Positions 33,896 to 42,554 are shown, counted from the first letter of the stretch. The stretch is 64,000 nt of DNA from Croceivirga sp009797885 (GCA_045866215.1 AP035880.1:4154001-4218000), one strand, 5' to 3'. The notes: a model not told the origin generated them from the letters alone. Translations and numbers: made by a program.

Positions 33896-34264
33896 ATGAA
33901 GGAGATACTAATATTCGCACTAATTTTTCTTCTGGTAATTGCATTCCTAATATATGCTCTTGCCAGCAACGAGATTTTGAATGCCAAGATTAAAAAAGAA
34001 GCGGCAAAAAAAGGTTACTTAAACGTTCAAATAAAAAAAACAGAGAAGACTTTTGATATTAAGAATGACTCCAAAAATCCAATCCTCAATTTCGTAAGAC
34101 ATAATATTCTTATAAGTCATGGTCTTTCAGTATACCAAAAAATACCAAAAAAATTGATTATCCCTTCATCTGGGGAATCTAAAAAAATGGAAGTTTTTGT
34201 GATTGCCGAGACTTACTTCTTATACCCTGTTAAAGTACATTTTCAAAATAATCAAGCGGATTGA
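33896..34264 (+). CDS. Single-pass membrane protein of unknown function (122 aa)
   Basis: An N-terminal membrane helix (ILIFALIFLLVIAFLIYALA) is followed by a basic helix (NAKIKKEAAKKGYLN) and a beta-rich soluble part (SKKMEVFVIAETYFLYPVKV). No family is recognised. It begins 6 nt after the HTH-tail fragment, just as the 247-aa membrane protein abuts the other HTH tail. The base composition is visibly A/T-rich compared with the core genes. A role as an orphan immunity protein is a guess based on the RHS neighbourhood. Confidence 0.6.
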   Translation: MKEILIFALIFLLVIAFLIYALASNEILNAKIKKEAAKKGYLNVQIKKTEKTFDIKNDSKNPILNFVRHNILISHGLSVYQKIPKKLIIPSSGESKKMEVFVIAETYFLYPVKVHFQNNQAD

Positions 34265-34360
34265 TTAAGCATAAGGCTATATGCTATTTCGCTAAAAAGT
34301 TGTTCATAGTTCAAAATAGTCTTTTTCCCTGTAAAAAATGATAAGGCATATATTTCACCT

Positions 34361-34390
34361 GCTAGCGCTCGTTTGTAACGAGTGCTATAG
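34361..34390. repeat. REP hairpin on the left of the RAYT remnant
   Basis: GCTAGCGCTCGTTTGTAACGAGTGC... : a hairpin with CTAGCGCTCGTT facing AACGAGTGCTATAG. It is a relative of the right-hand REP at 35013-35040 in inverted orientation. Paired REPs around the gene are what RAYT elements carry. The 135 nt between the 122-aa gene and the RAYT hold only this. Confidence 0.65.
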
Positions 34391-34400
34391 TAACAATAAT

Positions 34401-34957
34401 TTATGCCAAAAAACCAATCTCATCCACTTCCAGAATAGTATGATCACCCGCAAAATTCCGTGCACTACTATATTTCCATTCCGTTGGTTCAGTAACAAAA
34501 CCGGATTCAACTGGATTGTTGTGAACATAATCAATCTTCTGTTTGATGACAGAGGTGCTCCAAAGCTCAATGGGCTTGTTATGGTATTGCCAAAATTGAT
34601 ATTTTGATATGTTGCCTTTCTTTTTCCCGCCATGTTCAAACATCCAAAGCAACCATTCCTTTCTACTCTCTTGTGGATTTTCCTCAATGGCACGGATCAT
34701 CTTCTTTGCAGTGTACTTTTTGAAATCCCTTAACAAAGCTGTTGGATTCTCATTGGAATCCCGAAATATGAAATGAATATGGCTTGGCATAAAGCAGTAG
34801 GCATACAGTTCCAACCCTTTTTCCTTTCGACAATAATCAACACTGGTAGCCAAACCTGAAAGTATTCCCCCCGTACAAAAACATCCAACCAATATACAGT
34901 GGCAAAGCTTACAAAGTAAGCGGCCGTCGGATTCTGGAATTTGTATTTTCTGCTCAT
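34401..34957 (-). pseudogene. REP-associated tyrosine transposase (RAYT), frameshifted
   Basis: The N-terminus (MSRKYKFQNPTAAYFVSFAT...VRGEYFQ) lies in one frame. The rest (LATSVDYCRKEKGLELYAY, the HUH motif PSHIHFIF, catalytic Tyr in FKKYTAKKM, QFWQYHNKPIELW and a C-terminal YSSARNF) lies in the next frame. The two meet at the T-run 34852-34854 (GTTTG on the minus strand where GTTTTG would keep the frame), a one-base loss. RAYTs are IS200-related Y1 nucleases tied to REP sequences. The element is flanked by REP hairpins and is probably inactive now. Confidence 0.82.
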
Positions 34958-35012
34958 ATAGTTCTAAAAATACAAAACAACTATTTTTACCTAGAACCAT
35001 GTTTTCTGGTAT

Positions 35013-35040
35013 GGCACCCGTCACAGACGAGTGCTAGCGG
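35013..35040. repeat. REP hairpin on the right of the RAYT remnant
   Basis: GGCACCCGTCACAGACGAGTGC TAGCGG: a REP like those that end repeat copies A-D, with a few changes. Together with the left REP (34361-34390) it brackets the RAYT pseudogene. Confidence 0.65.
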
Positions 35041-35041
35041 T

Positions 35042-35163
35042 GGAACGTATGTGGGAAATCTCAAAAACAGAAAGCCACAACATACGTCATGGCTTCTTTT
35101 TGGTTTTTTATGTTTTTTGCCTACTCGATATGGCACTCGTCACAGACGAGCGCTAGCGGGGGG
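35042..35163. repeat. Composite intergenic repeat, copy C (left part missing)
   Basis: Starts inside the unit at ...GAACGTATGTGGGAAATC, then follows copy B nearly base for base through the GCCACAACATACG hairpin and the REP-like hairpin. The B and C copies thus frame a 1.35-kb insert that holds the HTH tail, the 122-aa gene and the RAYT. Confidence 0.78.
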
Positions 35164-35307
35164 CTTTCGAAATAAGGTCATTTCGAGCGTATGTGAGAAA
35201 TCTTAATAACAAAAAAGCCACAACATACGTCATGGCTTCTGCTAGGTTCTTTATGTTTTTTGCCTACTCGATACGGCACTCGTCACAGACGAGCGCTAGC
35301 GGGGGGG
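35164..35307. repeat. Composite intergenic repeat, copy D
   Basis: Immediately follows copy C and resembles copy A (GCTAGGTTCTTTATG rather than the copy B/C form). It starts at the CTTTCGAAATAAGG block and ends in the REP hairpin plus seven G. The next gene stop is 25 nt away. Together C and D fill the 374-nt gap 34958-35331; no ORF there is credible. Confidence 0.78.
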
Positions 35308-35331
35308 CGGTTTTTCTTTTGTTAAATCATT

Positions 35332-35865
35332 CTAGTCATAGAACGAAGCTGTTTCGAGTGCTATCTTCACATCTCCATTTTCCTTAATGACACAGACATA
35401 TTCGAACATCTGGTTAGGCCTGAACTCGGCTTTATCCTTGAGTCCTTGCTTCCCCACTTGTTCATAATAGTCCGTAAACCTTATCTGGACAAGGTTTTTA
35501 TAAACCTTGTTCACCTTAAAAACACCATAACCCTCATTACGGTTGGACATATCCATCAAGCTTTCTTCATAATGATCACCACATTCTAAAATATCGGCTT
35601 GTGCTTTGTTAAACCTTTTTTCGGATATGCCCAGCGTCTTAAGCAGAGACTTTTTCTCTTCTTCCGAGTATGGCATTAATGATAAAGTATCTAGGTATGG
35701 ACTTACCAAGTAACAGCTTTTCGAAAGATGTTTCTCCCTTAGCTCTATCACCTTGTCAATACATTTCTGTATTACAAGTTTGTCCTCTTGTTCAAAGCAC
35801 GATTCCTTTCTATTGCAACCACTCAAAGTAATTGCTAAAACCGATATGACTAATATGAACCTCAT
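35332..35865 (-). CDS. Lipoprotein, candidate immunity partner of the RHS zincin tip
   Basis: A 177-residue lipoprotein: MRFILVISVLAITLSGCNRK, lipobox Cys at 17, then helix-rich sequence (QEDKLVIQKCIDKVIELREK, SEEEKKSLLKTLGISEKRF) and a C-terminal beta part (GQKG-like AEFRPNQMFEYVCVIKENG). Four to five further Cys may form disulfides. I recognise no family. Its start overlaps the stop of the RHS tip gene by ATGA (35862-35865). Rhs toxins are normally followed by a small immunity gene, so this is the natural candidate; exported location would suit a toxin that acts in the periplasm. Confidence 0.68.
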   Translation of the reverse strand: MRFILVISVLAITLSGCNRKESCFEQEDKLVIQKCIDKVIELREKHLSKSCYLVSPYLDTLSLMPYSEEEKKSLLKTLGISEKRFNKAQADILECGDHYEESLMDMSNRNEGYGVFKVNKVYKNLVQIRFTDYYEQVGKQGLKDKAEFRPNQMFEYVCVIKENGDVKIALETASFYD

Positions 35866-37640
35866 TGTTTTACTTTTTTGTTCTTATAAAGATCAGGTAT
35901 TGATTGTTTAGTGTACCTAATCTGTTTCTTGGTTCCGTCCACTTCATAATATAAGGTTGAAGGTGTACTGCCATAGATATATCTCGTTGGCAAGTTCAAC
36001 TCACTTCTGATTGCATTTATTCGATCGGTGACTGGCCCTGTTTGTGTTGCTGCATCATTATCGTTAGGATCCCTAAAGACTCGACCTGTTTTTTCCCTAT
36101 TATCCTCTTCACTATCAAAAAACTTTGCCCCAGTTACGGTATGTAGGCTTTCGTGAAGGAATACCATCCCAACATTGTTAGTCCTACTATCGACACCGTT
36201 GTCTTCCAATGCTTTTTGTTGACCATAGATTTGTTCGGCATCGAGTAAAACATAATCTACGCCTCCTTGGCGTGTTGTCGCTGTACCGTTACTGGTACTG
36301 TTCACCTTTATTACGTCTTCACTACCGAGTAAATGATCTACAAAAGCACTTCCACTATCACTGCAATTGCCACTATCGCCACAGCCTTCGGATGTCAATA
36401 TTGATTTTCCGTCATTGTCTGTATTGACACTTATCTTTTGACCTGATATCTCTGATAGGTTGGCCATTAAATTTATCAAGAGAAACAGTTCGTTTTTACC
36501 GTTCTTTCTCAGCAGTTCGGTAACATCCACTTCCTGGCCATCTGGGTCGACAAAGAAAACAGGATTGTTGAATGCATAGTTATAACCTGATTTGTCATAG
36601 TATTTTTCTGCCAATGGATCGATGCTCATCCATCTTCCAATACTGGCATCGTAATTCCTAAAACCAAAATCCAGCCAGTTCAGACCCAAAGATTCGTCAA
36701 GCTCCTTACCACTGTAGGTCATGTAATTATTTTCCACTCCATTTATTTGGTTATTGTATCCCTTATGTTCAAGTCCGAAAGGATAGTAATTGTTCTCCTC
36801 AATAATTGTGGGCGTGCCGGGGTTACTTGGATTATCGGTATAGGACAGCCGTACGTTGCCCAAATGATCCTTATATTGGTAGACATGGTCATATCCTCCG
36901 CCGTTGGCGTTGACATAGCCTTCGGGATGGGAGAAAAACTGTAAGGTACCATTCTCATAGACAAAATTCCCTGCATAGTCCGTGGTTGTCAAAGAACCAT
37001 TGTCATTGGCCACCTTTTGTATTTTGGTGCCCAAGGCATCATAAATATAGTTGATCTTTTTATTATTGTTATTGTCAAACTTTATTTCCTGGGGCAGGTT
37101 CAGGTGGTTGTAGGTAATTCCGTCAAGACTCGCCGTTCCAATACCCTTGTTGAGATCGCGTACCATATTCCCGTTGGCATCGTACCAATAGTCCTGGTTG
37201 TTGGCCGAGCTGTCCTTAAAGCCATAAGTATTGCTGCCCGTATCGTTCACCTTATAAAGACGGTTGCTCATCTCACTGTTATGGTAATCGTAGTCCAGCA
37301 CGTCCATAGTACCAAAGGAGGTTGCCCCAGCATCGGTATGCCCCCTACGGGTCAGCGATTGAATGTTCCCGTTTTTGTCATAAGTTATTCCGCTTAATGA
37401 ATAGTTACTGCTATTGGCCGCGGCACTGGTGATTCGGTTGAGCGGGTCATACGCATAACGGTACCATTTCAGGCCACTGTCCGTATTTGCAGTGCGCCAT
37501 TCCGTTTCGGCGATGTTTCCATTGTACAACGCGGTACCGCTATGGCCCACGGTATTGTAATTGATGCCAAAGGCAAAAAGATCACCATAATGTAATTCAT
37601 TATTGTTTAAATTTACACTAGATATGCATTGCTTTGACAA
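35862..37640 (-). CDS. Orphan RHS-core tip with C-terminal zincin (HESLH) domain
   Basis: A 592-residue protein that begins in the middle of an RHS shell. From GDLFAFGINYN it matches the region from ~residue 630 of the 1199-aa RHS gene next door. The RHS core ends DPLAEKYYDKSGYNYAFNNP-VFFVDPDGQ (~residue 365). A new C-terminal domain of ~225 residues follows and carries HESLH (His496, Glu497, His500), the zinc motif of zincin peptidases. The only in-frame start near the 5' end is a TTG at 37640. The N-terminal half is therefore missing: a displaced toxin tip kept with its partner gene. Confidence 0.75.
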   Translation of the reverse strand: MSKQCISSVNLNNNELHYGDLFAFGINYNTVGHSGTALYNGNIAETEWRTANTDSGLKWYRYAYDPLNRITSAAANSSNYSLSGITYDKNGNIQSLTRRGHTDAGATSFGTMDVLDYDYHNSEMSNRLYKVNDTGSNTYGFKDSSANNQDYWYDANGNMVRDLNKGIGTASLDGITYNHLNLPQEIKFDNNNNKKINYIYDALGTKIQKVANDNGSLTTTDYAGNFVYENGTLQFFSHPEGYVNANGGGYDHVYQYKDHLGNVRLSYTDNPSNPGTPTIIEENNYYPFGLEHKGYNNQINGVENNYMTYSGKELDESLGLNWLDFGFRNYDASIGRWMSIDPLAEKYYDKSGYNYAFNNPVFFVDPDGQEVDVTELLRKNGKNELFLLINLMANLSEISGQKISVNTDNDGKSILTSEGCGDSGNCSDSGSAFVDHLLGSEDVIKVNSTSNGTATTRQGGVDYVLLDAEQIYGQQKALEDNGVDSRTNNVGMVFLHESLHTVTGAKFFDSEEDNREKTGRVFRDPNDNDAATQTGPVTDRINAIRSELNLPTRYIYGSTPSTLYYEVDGTKKQIRYTKQSIPDLYKNKKVKQ

Positions 37641-37729
37641 AGAAAACCTTGTTCAACCTGCTGTATGACTTTACGGCAAAGAACAAGTTCAAGAGTACAT
37701 TAAAGACCGTTCTTCAGGATATTGAATAA
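37634..37729 (+). pseudogene. HTH-regulator C-terminal remnant 2
   Basis: Plus-strand reading TTG ACA AAG ... gives LTKKTLFNLLYDFTAKNKFK, then STLKTVLQDIE and a stop. It is a relative of the tail at 33695-33889 (SLTKEEQRTLFTVLDAFVAK, same ending). In-frame TAG lies at 37619-37621, so nothing of the N-terminus remains. It touches the 5' end of the orphan RHS tip on the other strand and overlaps the next gene's start. It marks a recombination joint. Confidence 0.6.
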
Positions 37730-38465
37730 ATCAGACCTTAAACCTAAATCAGAATCTAAAGCCAATGTTCCCAAGAGAGTATTGGCTGCTCTGTTGCTTT
37801 TTGTCCTGTTAATAGTTGTGGTAAAATTAGGCTTTGATTATTACAACTTTCTGTACCCTATAATTATGATCAGTGTTTTAATCTTTATTTATAAAAAATA
37901 TAGGGTTTCAAAAAATCGAAGTGTATTTATCAAAACAATGCTGATCATTAGTTTTTTGTGCCTTGTAATGCCTGATAGTACTGTCTATAAATTAAAAAAC
38001 GATAGATATTTTTGGTCTGAAGCTCCGTTGAAAGTGTCGCATTTTCAAGTCATAAGGAACATTGATAATGACACTACCGCAATGGTGAATCCAGTGTTGA
38101 TTGGGGCTATCAGTAGAGTATACAATTATCCGCCTGCCATATTGTTTACATCTGACGACATTGGCCGTTCTTGGATAGATACCACCTCCTTTGACAACTC
38201 AATCGAAGGTCAAAAAGCTCTCCATGAGTTATTGGAGCATGAAAAAAGACACCTAGATATCAACGAAATCTATACACGCAAAGCACAAGACAGTCTAAAT
38301 AAAATGATGTTCTCTTCCTATATGGAAAAATACGATGTTGTAACTTATTTTTTCAAAATCTCGGATAGCATTCAAGGTGTTTTCGATGTAGAGACAGGTC
38401 ATGGAACTGTTAAAGTTTCAGTGGAACAGTGGAATATTCATTTAGAACAGCAACTCTCTAAATAA
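37722..38465 (+). CDS. Membrane protein with HEKRH motif (DUF922-like)
   Basis: A 247-residue protein with three N-terminal membrane helices (~19-35, 42-58, 69-84) and a soluble domain that holds HELLEHEKRHLDINEIYTRK (HEKRH at 173-177, HExxH with Leu-Asp after). This resembles the DUF922-type zinc-dependent protease motif HExxHFDI. The frame starts with TTG at 37722, inside the stop region of the HTH remnant; no better start exists upstream of the first membrane helix. A/T-rich composition and no close relative in the window point to acquired DNA. Function is unknown. Confidence 0.62.
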   Translation: MNKSDLKPKSESKANVPKRVLAALLLFVLLIVVVKLGFDYYNFLYPIIMISVLIFIYKKYRVSKNRSVFIKTMLIISFLCLVMPDSTVYKLKNDRYFWSEAPLKVSHFQVIRNIDNDTTAMVNPVLIGAISRVYNYPPAILFTSDDIGRSWIDTTSFDNSIEGQKALHELLEHEKRHLDINEIYTRKAQDSLNKMMFSSYMEKYDVVTYFFKISDSIQGVFDVETGHGTVKVSVEQWNIHLEQQLSK

Positions 38466-38483
38466 TGCTTCCATATATCCGTT

Positions 38484-38915
38484 CTAAAGACTAACACTCA
38501 AGAGCTTATAAATAGCTTCTAAATCATGTCTAGACCAACCTTCGTAATTTGGGATGATTTTAAAAATCATGTTTTGTAGTGAATCGTAAAGTCTTAGTTC
38601 TTTTCTTTTAATACCTCTTGGCCCTGTTTCTGTGTTATAAGTAATTGATACGTTGTCAAATCGATATTGTTCAGTATGTCTTAATACTCCGTACCTAGTG
38701 TAGGTAACTTTAATTGATCTCAAATCACTATCAATTTTGATTCCTATGACCCTTTTCTTAAAAAGAAGGGAAAAAACATAATATACTACGATGACACAAA
38801 TCATAGTAAGTAAATATTGTCCCTTTTCAAGGAAGAAAATCACTATAATCACAAATAGAACAGTCAATATCACATTAAGTGCAATATTGACTGTTTTAGG
38901 TTTATATTCAATCAT
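38484..38915 (-). CDS. Small membrane protein, candidate immunity partner of the 1199-aa RHS gene
   Basis: A 143-residue protein with two to three N-terminal membrane helices (VNIALNVILTVLFVIIVIFF and LLTMICVIVVYYVFSLLF) and a cytosolic PH-like or beta domain (YTRYGVLRHTEQYRFDNVSI). It lies 36 nt downstream of the RHS gene on the same strand, where immunity genes sit. Membrane location would suit a toxin with a hydrophobic C-terminus. I recognise no family; composition is A/T-rich, unlike the RHS gene itself. Confidence 0.6.
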   Translation of the reverse strand: MIEYKPKTVNIALNVILTVLFVIIVIFFLEKGQYLLTMICVIVVYYVFSLLFKKRVIGIKIDSDLRSIKVTYTRYGVLRHTEQYRFDNVSITYNTETGPRGIKRKELRLYDSLQNMIFKIIPNYEGWSRHDLEAIYKLLSVSL

Positions 38916-38951
38916 AAAAGTGTAGCCTAAAAGGTTCCTTTATAAGCAAAG

Positions 38952-41900
38952 TTAAAAAGGATTCTTTTCTGTTTTGACCAACCTAGTATCAAGTTTTAAA
39001 GAAGATGTGCTGGAACTATGGCTATTATCACTTGTGTTATTTGAAGAGCTTTGAGTTGAAATCAAATTACCTGCCGCTTCAATTACACCATAGGTGTCTT
39101 GTATTGCATCGACACCTTGAATCGTATTGAACAAAGTAACATCACTCATCTTTGCTATTGTTGAAAGGTTACCTCCGGAAAGCATCCCAGGGGCAAATTG
39201 ACCAAGGGCATCTATCATTTCGGCATTCTCGCTACCATTTTGGTGGGCCACTAACCCAGCTAAAGAACTAGATTTATGTAATGGCTCGTTAGCCCCGTCA
39301 TTGGCGAATGCATCTACGATTTGACCAAAACCAATTCCAATCTCAGTAATTGACAAAGTAAGTGCAGTGGTTCCTCCCAAAAGAGAAGCCGTTCCCCCGC
39401 TTTCCGCAATAACAGCCACTGATCCAACAGCTCCAACTGTACCCATGGCCATGCCTTGAACACCTTTAATCACTTTTTGGGCTTTGCCAGGTGGGCCAGG
39501 ATAAATCATGTTTTCGTGATTGGGATTGTCTGGGTTGTAATCTTCTCCCAATGCGGTTCCGTTCATTATACCTTGTTCAGTCAACTGATTCCAATCAAAC
39601 TCATCCAGTTCTAATCCTTCAAGTTCAGTACCCATCCCAAGCTTGTTCTCTTGAAACGCATAGGTGGAGTTGTACACATAGTCCTCTGCCAATGGGTCAA
39701 TTTGCCAGAACCTTCCCGTTGATGGATCACTGACACGGTATCGCCATTCATGTGTATTTAATCCTAGGTCTTTGGTCAGCTCCTGTCCCTGATAGGTCTT
39801 CAGGTTGTTCTCCACTCCATAGGAAGCAAAATTGTACCCCTTGTGCTCCATGCCGAAAGGATAGTAGTTCTGCTCTTTGCGTATCTCAGTTGATGGGTCT
39901 ATCGAACCATCGTTGTTATCGTCCGCATAGGTGATACGGGTGTTGCCCCAGATGTCAACGTAACGGTACACGTACTGCCACCCGCTGCCATCAGGTTCAA
40001 TGTAGCCCTCTGGCTGCGTTATCTGTTTAAGGGTACCGTTTTCGTAAACATAGTTACCATTGTAATCCGTGGTTGTGGTAACACCTCCTTGGGTCTTCTT
40101 TTTTTGGAGCTTTGTCCTGTCAGCAGCGTAGACATAGTCCAGTATACCTGCATTGCTGCCCGTCACCGTAATCTTCGTCGGCATGTTGAGATGGTTGTAC
40201 TTCACGGAGGTTATTTTCTTATTGTCGTCACGGGTCATGTTGCCATTGGCATCGAACTGGTACTCCGTGGTGCTTTCCGCTCCTTCAATAAAGCCTGTCA
40301 CCGTACTGGCAGCTGTTGCGTCGTTGATCGACTTCAACTGGTTCCCATCGTACTGGTAGGTCAGGTCGTCCATCAACCCGAAGTTTGTGGCATTAACGTC
40401 CCTGTGTCCGTTCCGTTTCAACCTTGTGATGTTGCCCATCTTGTCATACTGCACCAGCCCCAGATTGTAGTTCGTATTGGAGCTCGTTGCCCCCGTAATA
40501 CGCCCAAAGGCATCATAATCGTATAGGTACGACCTTTGCACGTTGTCATTGGCCGTTTTCCAAATACCCTCTGTGACAGCCCTATCGTAACGGGCCTTCG
40601 CCGAATTTGAGGGGTCATTGTAGTTGATCGCAAAGGCAAAAAGGTCCCCACCCAAACTGGTGGGATCGTTGATCTGCTTTAACCACCCCCTAACATTATA
40701 GGCATACTCCACGGTCTGTAGGCCCCCGCCCACTTCCTTTTGGACCAATTGCCCCAAATGATTATAGCTGTTGTCCACCAGGGTCTCCTGGGCCTGTCCG
40801 TTAATGGTCTGTTGTTGCCGTGCCAACCTCCCCTGGTGATCATAGGTAAAGGTATCCAGGGTAACAATATCCGAATGTCCCGTCCGTTGGTGGGTGGCTC
40901 TCGTTTGTACCACCTTGCCCCCAAAGTCCAGCTCCGTTTCCACGATATCCGTGGTGTTCAGGTAGTTGTTCTTGGTCGCCGTATAGATGGCCCTTCCCTT
41001 TTCGTCATAGCCGGTGATGGTGGTGATCCAATAGCTGGTGCCCAGTACCCGTACCTTGCTTACCGTGGGCAGGCCCTTTACGTTGCTGGCCTTGGCCTGC
41101 CCCAGAACCGTTGTGGGTACACTAAGGCCATCGGTGTCCACATAACTGTCATAATAGTTAATGGTGTGCAGTTCCACAATGTCGGTGCTCGGATAGGTAT
41201 TGTTGGTATAATGGACTTGTTTGTTGTCCAGCAGAACACTTGTGGTGGCATCGGTCTGTCCCTCATAGGTCAATGACGCATCCACACTGGCCTGCATGGA
41301 GGTCCTGCCCGTACCCCTTAGATGGATACCGGAATAGGCCACCCGGCCATGCGCATCGTATTTGGTAAAGAGCCATCTGGCGGTATTATACAATACGGGA
41401 TCTCTGGTCAATACAGGTTGGTCCAGTTTGTTGTACACAATCTCTTCCCAAATACTGCTTGTACCCTTACCGGGCAGTTTCTTTTCCACCAAGCGGTTGC
41501 GGTGGTCGTATTTGTACTGGTAGCAAAGTTCGTTGAGTTCGGTCGTACTCACACTGGCCGTCGTTACCTTGGGCGGAATCACATAGGTTAGGTTTCCGTA
41601 GTCATCATACACATAATAGGTGTCATGGGGGCCGTTGTTGTAGGTTCGTTTTAGGATCACCCTTCCGTTTTTGTCCACAAATTCCTCGGTACTGTGGTTC
41701 GTACCGGAGGTATGGTTCTCATCATAGGTCACATTTTTATAAAGTTCCCCGGTGGCATATGCCCCGGATAGTTTATTTAGGGTAGGGGCTTCTGGGTTCC
41801 CTCCGGTAAAAACGACCTCAAACTTGGCTACGGCATCATTGGATTGGGAATTCACGTGGTATCCAAATCCAATTTCATGGCCATTGCCCAGCTTCCAATC

Positions 41901-42551
41901 CTGTCCCGGGGCGGCCTGTTTCAGCACTCGGTTTAGAGGAGAGGGCTCAAACTCCTTTTGCGTATGGGCATTGACATTGGGCGTGCTCAGGGTCGTAAAG
42001 TCTTCCGCATAGTTCGTCTTATAATAGCCTTGGGTGGCCGAGGCCCTATCCCCGCGATAGCTCCCCAGGGCGCCAGTGGGCTCATGATAGGGGAGCCACT
42101 CCTTTTCCTGGCGGCCGTACCCATCGTACTCCATATGGGTAATAATATCATCCCGGTCGCGGGCGGCCTTGATGTCCACTTGTTGTAGGGGCCTACCCAG
42201 GCCGTCAAAATAGGTGATGGCCTCATAAACATCACCCTCCTTGGTACCAGAGGTGGTAAATGTGGGCATGGCCCGTTGAAAACTGCGTGTGAACACATAG
42301 TTCTCCGTCCCGCTCAGGGCAATGTCGGTATAGGGTTCGTGGGCCGTGGAGGGCAGGACCGTAGCGGTAAAGATGGCCCCGCTCTGGATAAAGGTATTGG
42401 GCCTTAGGGTAATGCTCTGCAGATCCGAGAGTGTTACGGTCTGCCCGCTCAATACGTTGTAGTCCGTTTGTCCCACAGGGGGCATGGTGATTTGGGAAAA
42501 TACCCATTGACCGACCAAGATGGTGATGACTGTGTTTATATACTTCCCCAT
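38952..42551 (-). CDS. DUF6443 / RHS-core protein with variable C-terminus
   Basis: A 1199-residue secreted RHS protein. Signal peptide (MGKYINTVITILVGQWVFSQ) leads into a DUF6443 start (PPVGQTDYNVLSGQTVTL, ENYVFTRSFQ, ITYFDGLGRPLQQVD). Many YD repeats follow (YDDYGNLTYVIPP, YDYDAFGRITGA). The RHS-core end reads GRFWQIDPLAEDYVYNSTYA with FQENKLGMGTELEGLELDEF. The last ~220 residues differ from the neighbour: a hydrophobic Gly/Ala-rich segment (GMAMGTVGAVGSVAVIAESG) and a Ser-rich tail. That fits a pore-forming or scaffold tip rather than a clear enzyme. It follows the 1096-aa gene by 3 nt. Confidence 0.87.
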   Translation of the reverse strand: MGKYINTVITILVGQWVFSQITMPPVGQTDYNVLSGQTVTLSDLQSITLRPNTFIQSGAIFTATVLPSTAHEPYTDIALSGTENYVFTRSFQRAMPTFTTSGTKEGDVYEAITYFDGLGRPLQQVDIKAARDRDDIITHMEYDGYGRQEKEWLPYHEPTGALGSYRGDRASATQGYYKTNYAEDFTTLSTPNVNAHTQKEFEPSPLNRVLKQAAPGQDWKLGNGHEIGFGYHVNSQSNDAVAKFEVVFTGGNPEAPTLNKLSGAYATGELYKNVTYDENHTSGTNHSTEEFVDKNGRVILKRTYNNGPHDTYYVYDDYGNLTYVIPPKVTTASVSTTELNELCYQYKYDHRNRLVEKKLPGKGTSSIWEEIVYNKLDQPVLTRDPVLYNTARWLFTKYDAHGRVAYSGIHLRGTGRTSMQASVDASLTYEGQTDATTSVLLDNKQVHYTNNTYPSTDIVELHTINYYDSYVDTDGLSVPTTVLGQAKASNVKGLPTVSKVRVLGTSYWITTITGYDEKGRAIYTATKNNYLNTTDIVETELDFGGKVVQTRATHQRTGHSDIVTLDTFTYDHQGRLARQQQTINGQAQETLVDNSYNHLGQLVQKEVGGGLQTVEYAYNVRGWLKQINDPTSLGGDLFAFAINYNDPSNSAKARYDRAVTEGIWKTANDNVQRSYLYDYDAFGRITGATSSNTNYNLGLVQYDKMGNITRLKRNGHRDVNATNFGLMDDLTYQYDGNQLKSINDATAASTVTGFIEGAESTTEYQFDANGNMTRDDNKKITSVKYNHLNMPTKITVTGSNAGILDYVYAADRTKLQKKKTQGGVTTTTDYNGNYVYENGTLKQITQPEGYIEPDGSGWQYVYRYVDIWGNTRITYADDNNDGSIDPSTEIRKEQNYYPFGMEHKGYNFASYGVENNLKTYQGQELTKDLGLNTHEWRYRVSDPSTGRFWQIDPLAEDYVYNSTYAFQENKLGMGTELEGLELDEFDWNQLTEQGIMNGTALGEDYNPDNPNHENMIYPGPPGKAQKVIKGVQGMAMGTVGAVGSVAVIAESGGTASLLGGTTALTLSITEIGIGFGQIVDAFANDGANEPLHKSSSLAGLVAHQNGSENAEMIDALGQFAPGMLSGGNLSTIAKMSDVTLFNTIQGVDAIQDTYGVIEAAGNLISTQSSSNNTSDNSHSSSTSSLKLDTRLVKTEKNPF

Positions 42552-42554
42552 GAC

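Noticed and set aside
33324..35307. CRISPR array at the tRNA
   Set aside because: Units are ~120-165 bp, contiguous or separated by long unequal stretches, contain hairpins of REP type and have no spacers or cas genes.
40740..41276. Plus-strand ORF of 178 codons inside the 1199-aa RHS gene
   Set aside because: Low-complexity antisense of YD repeats, a common source of false ORFs.
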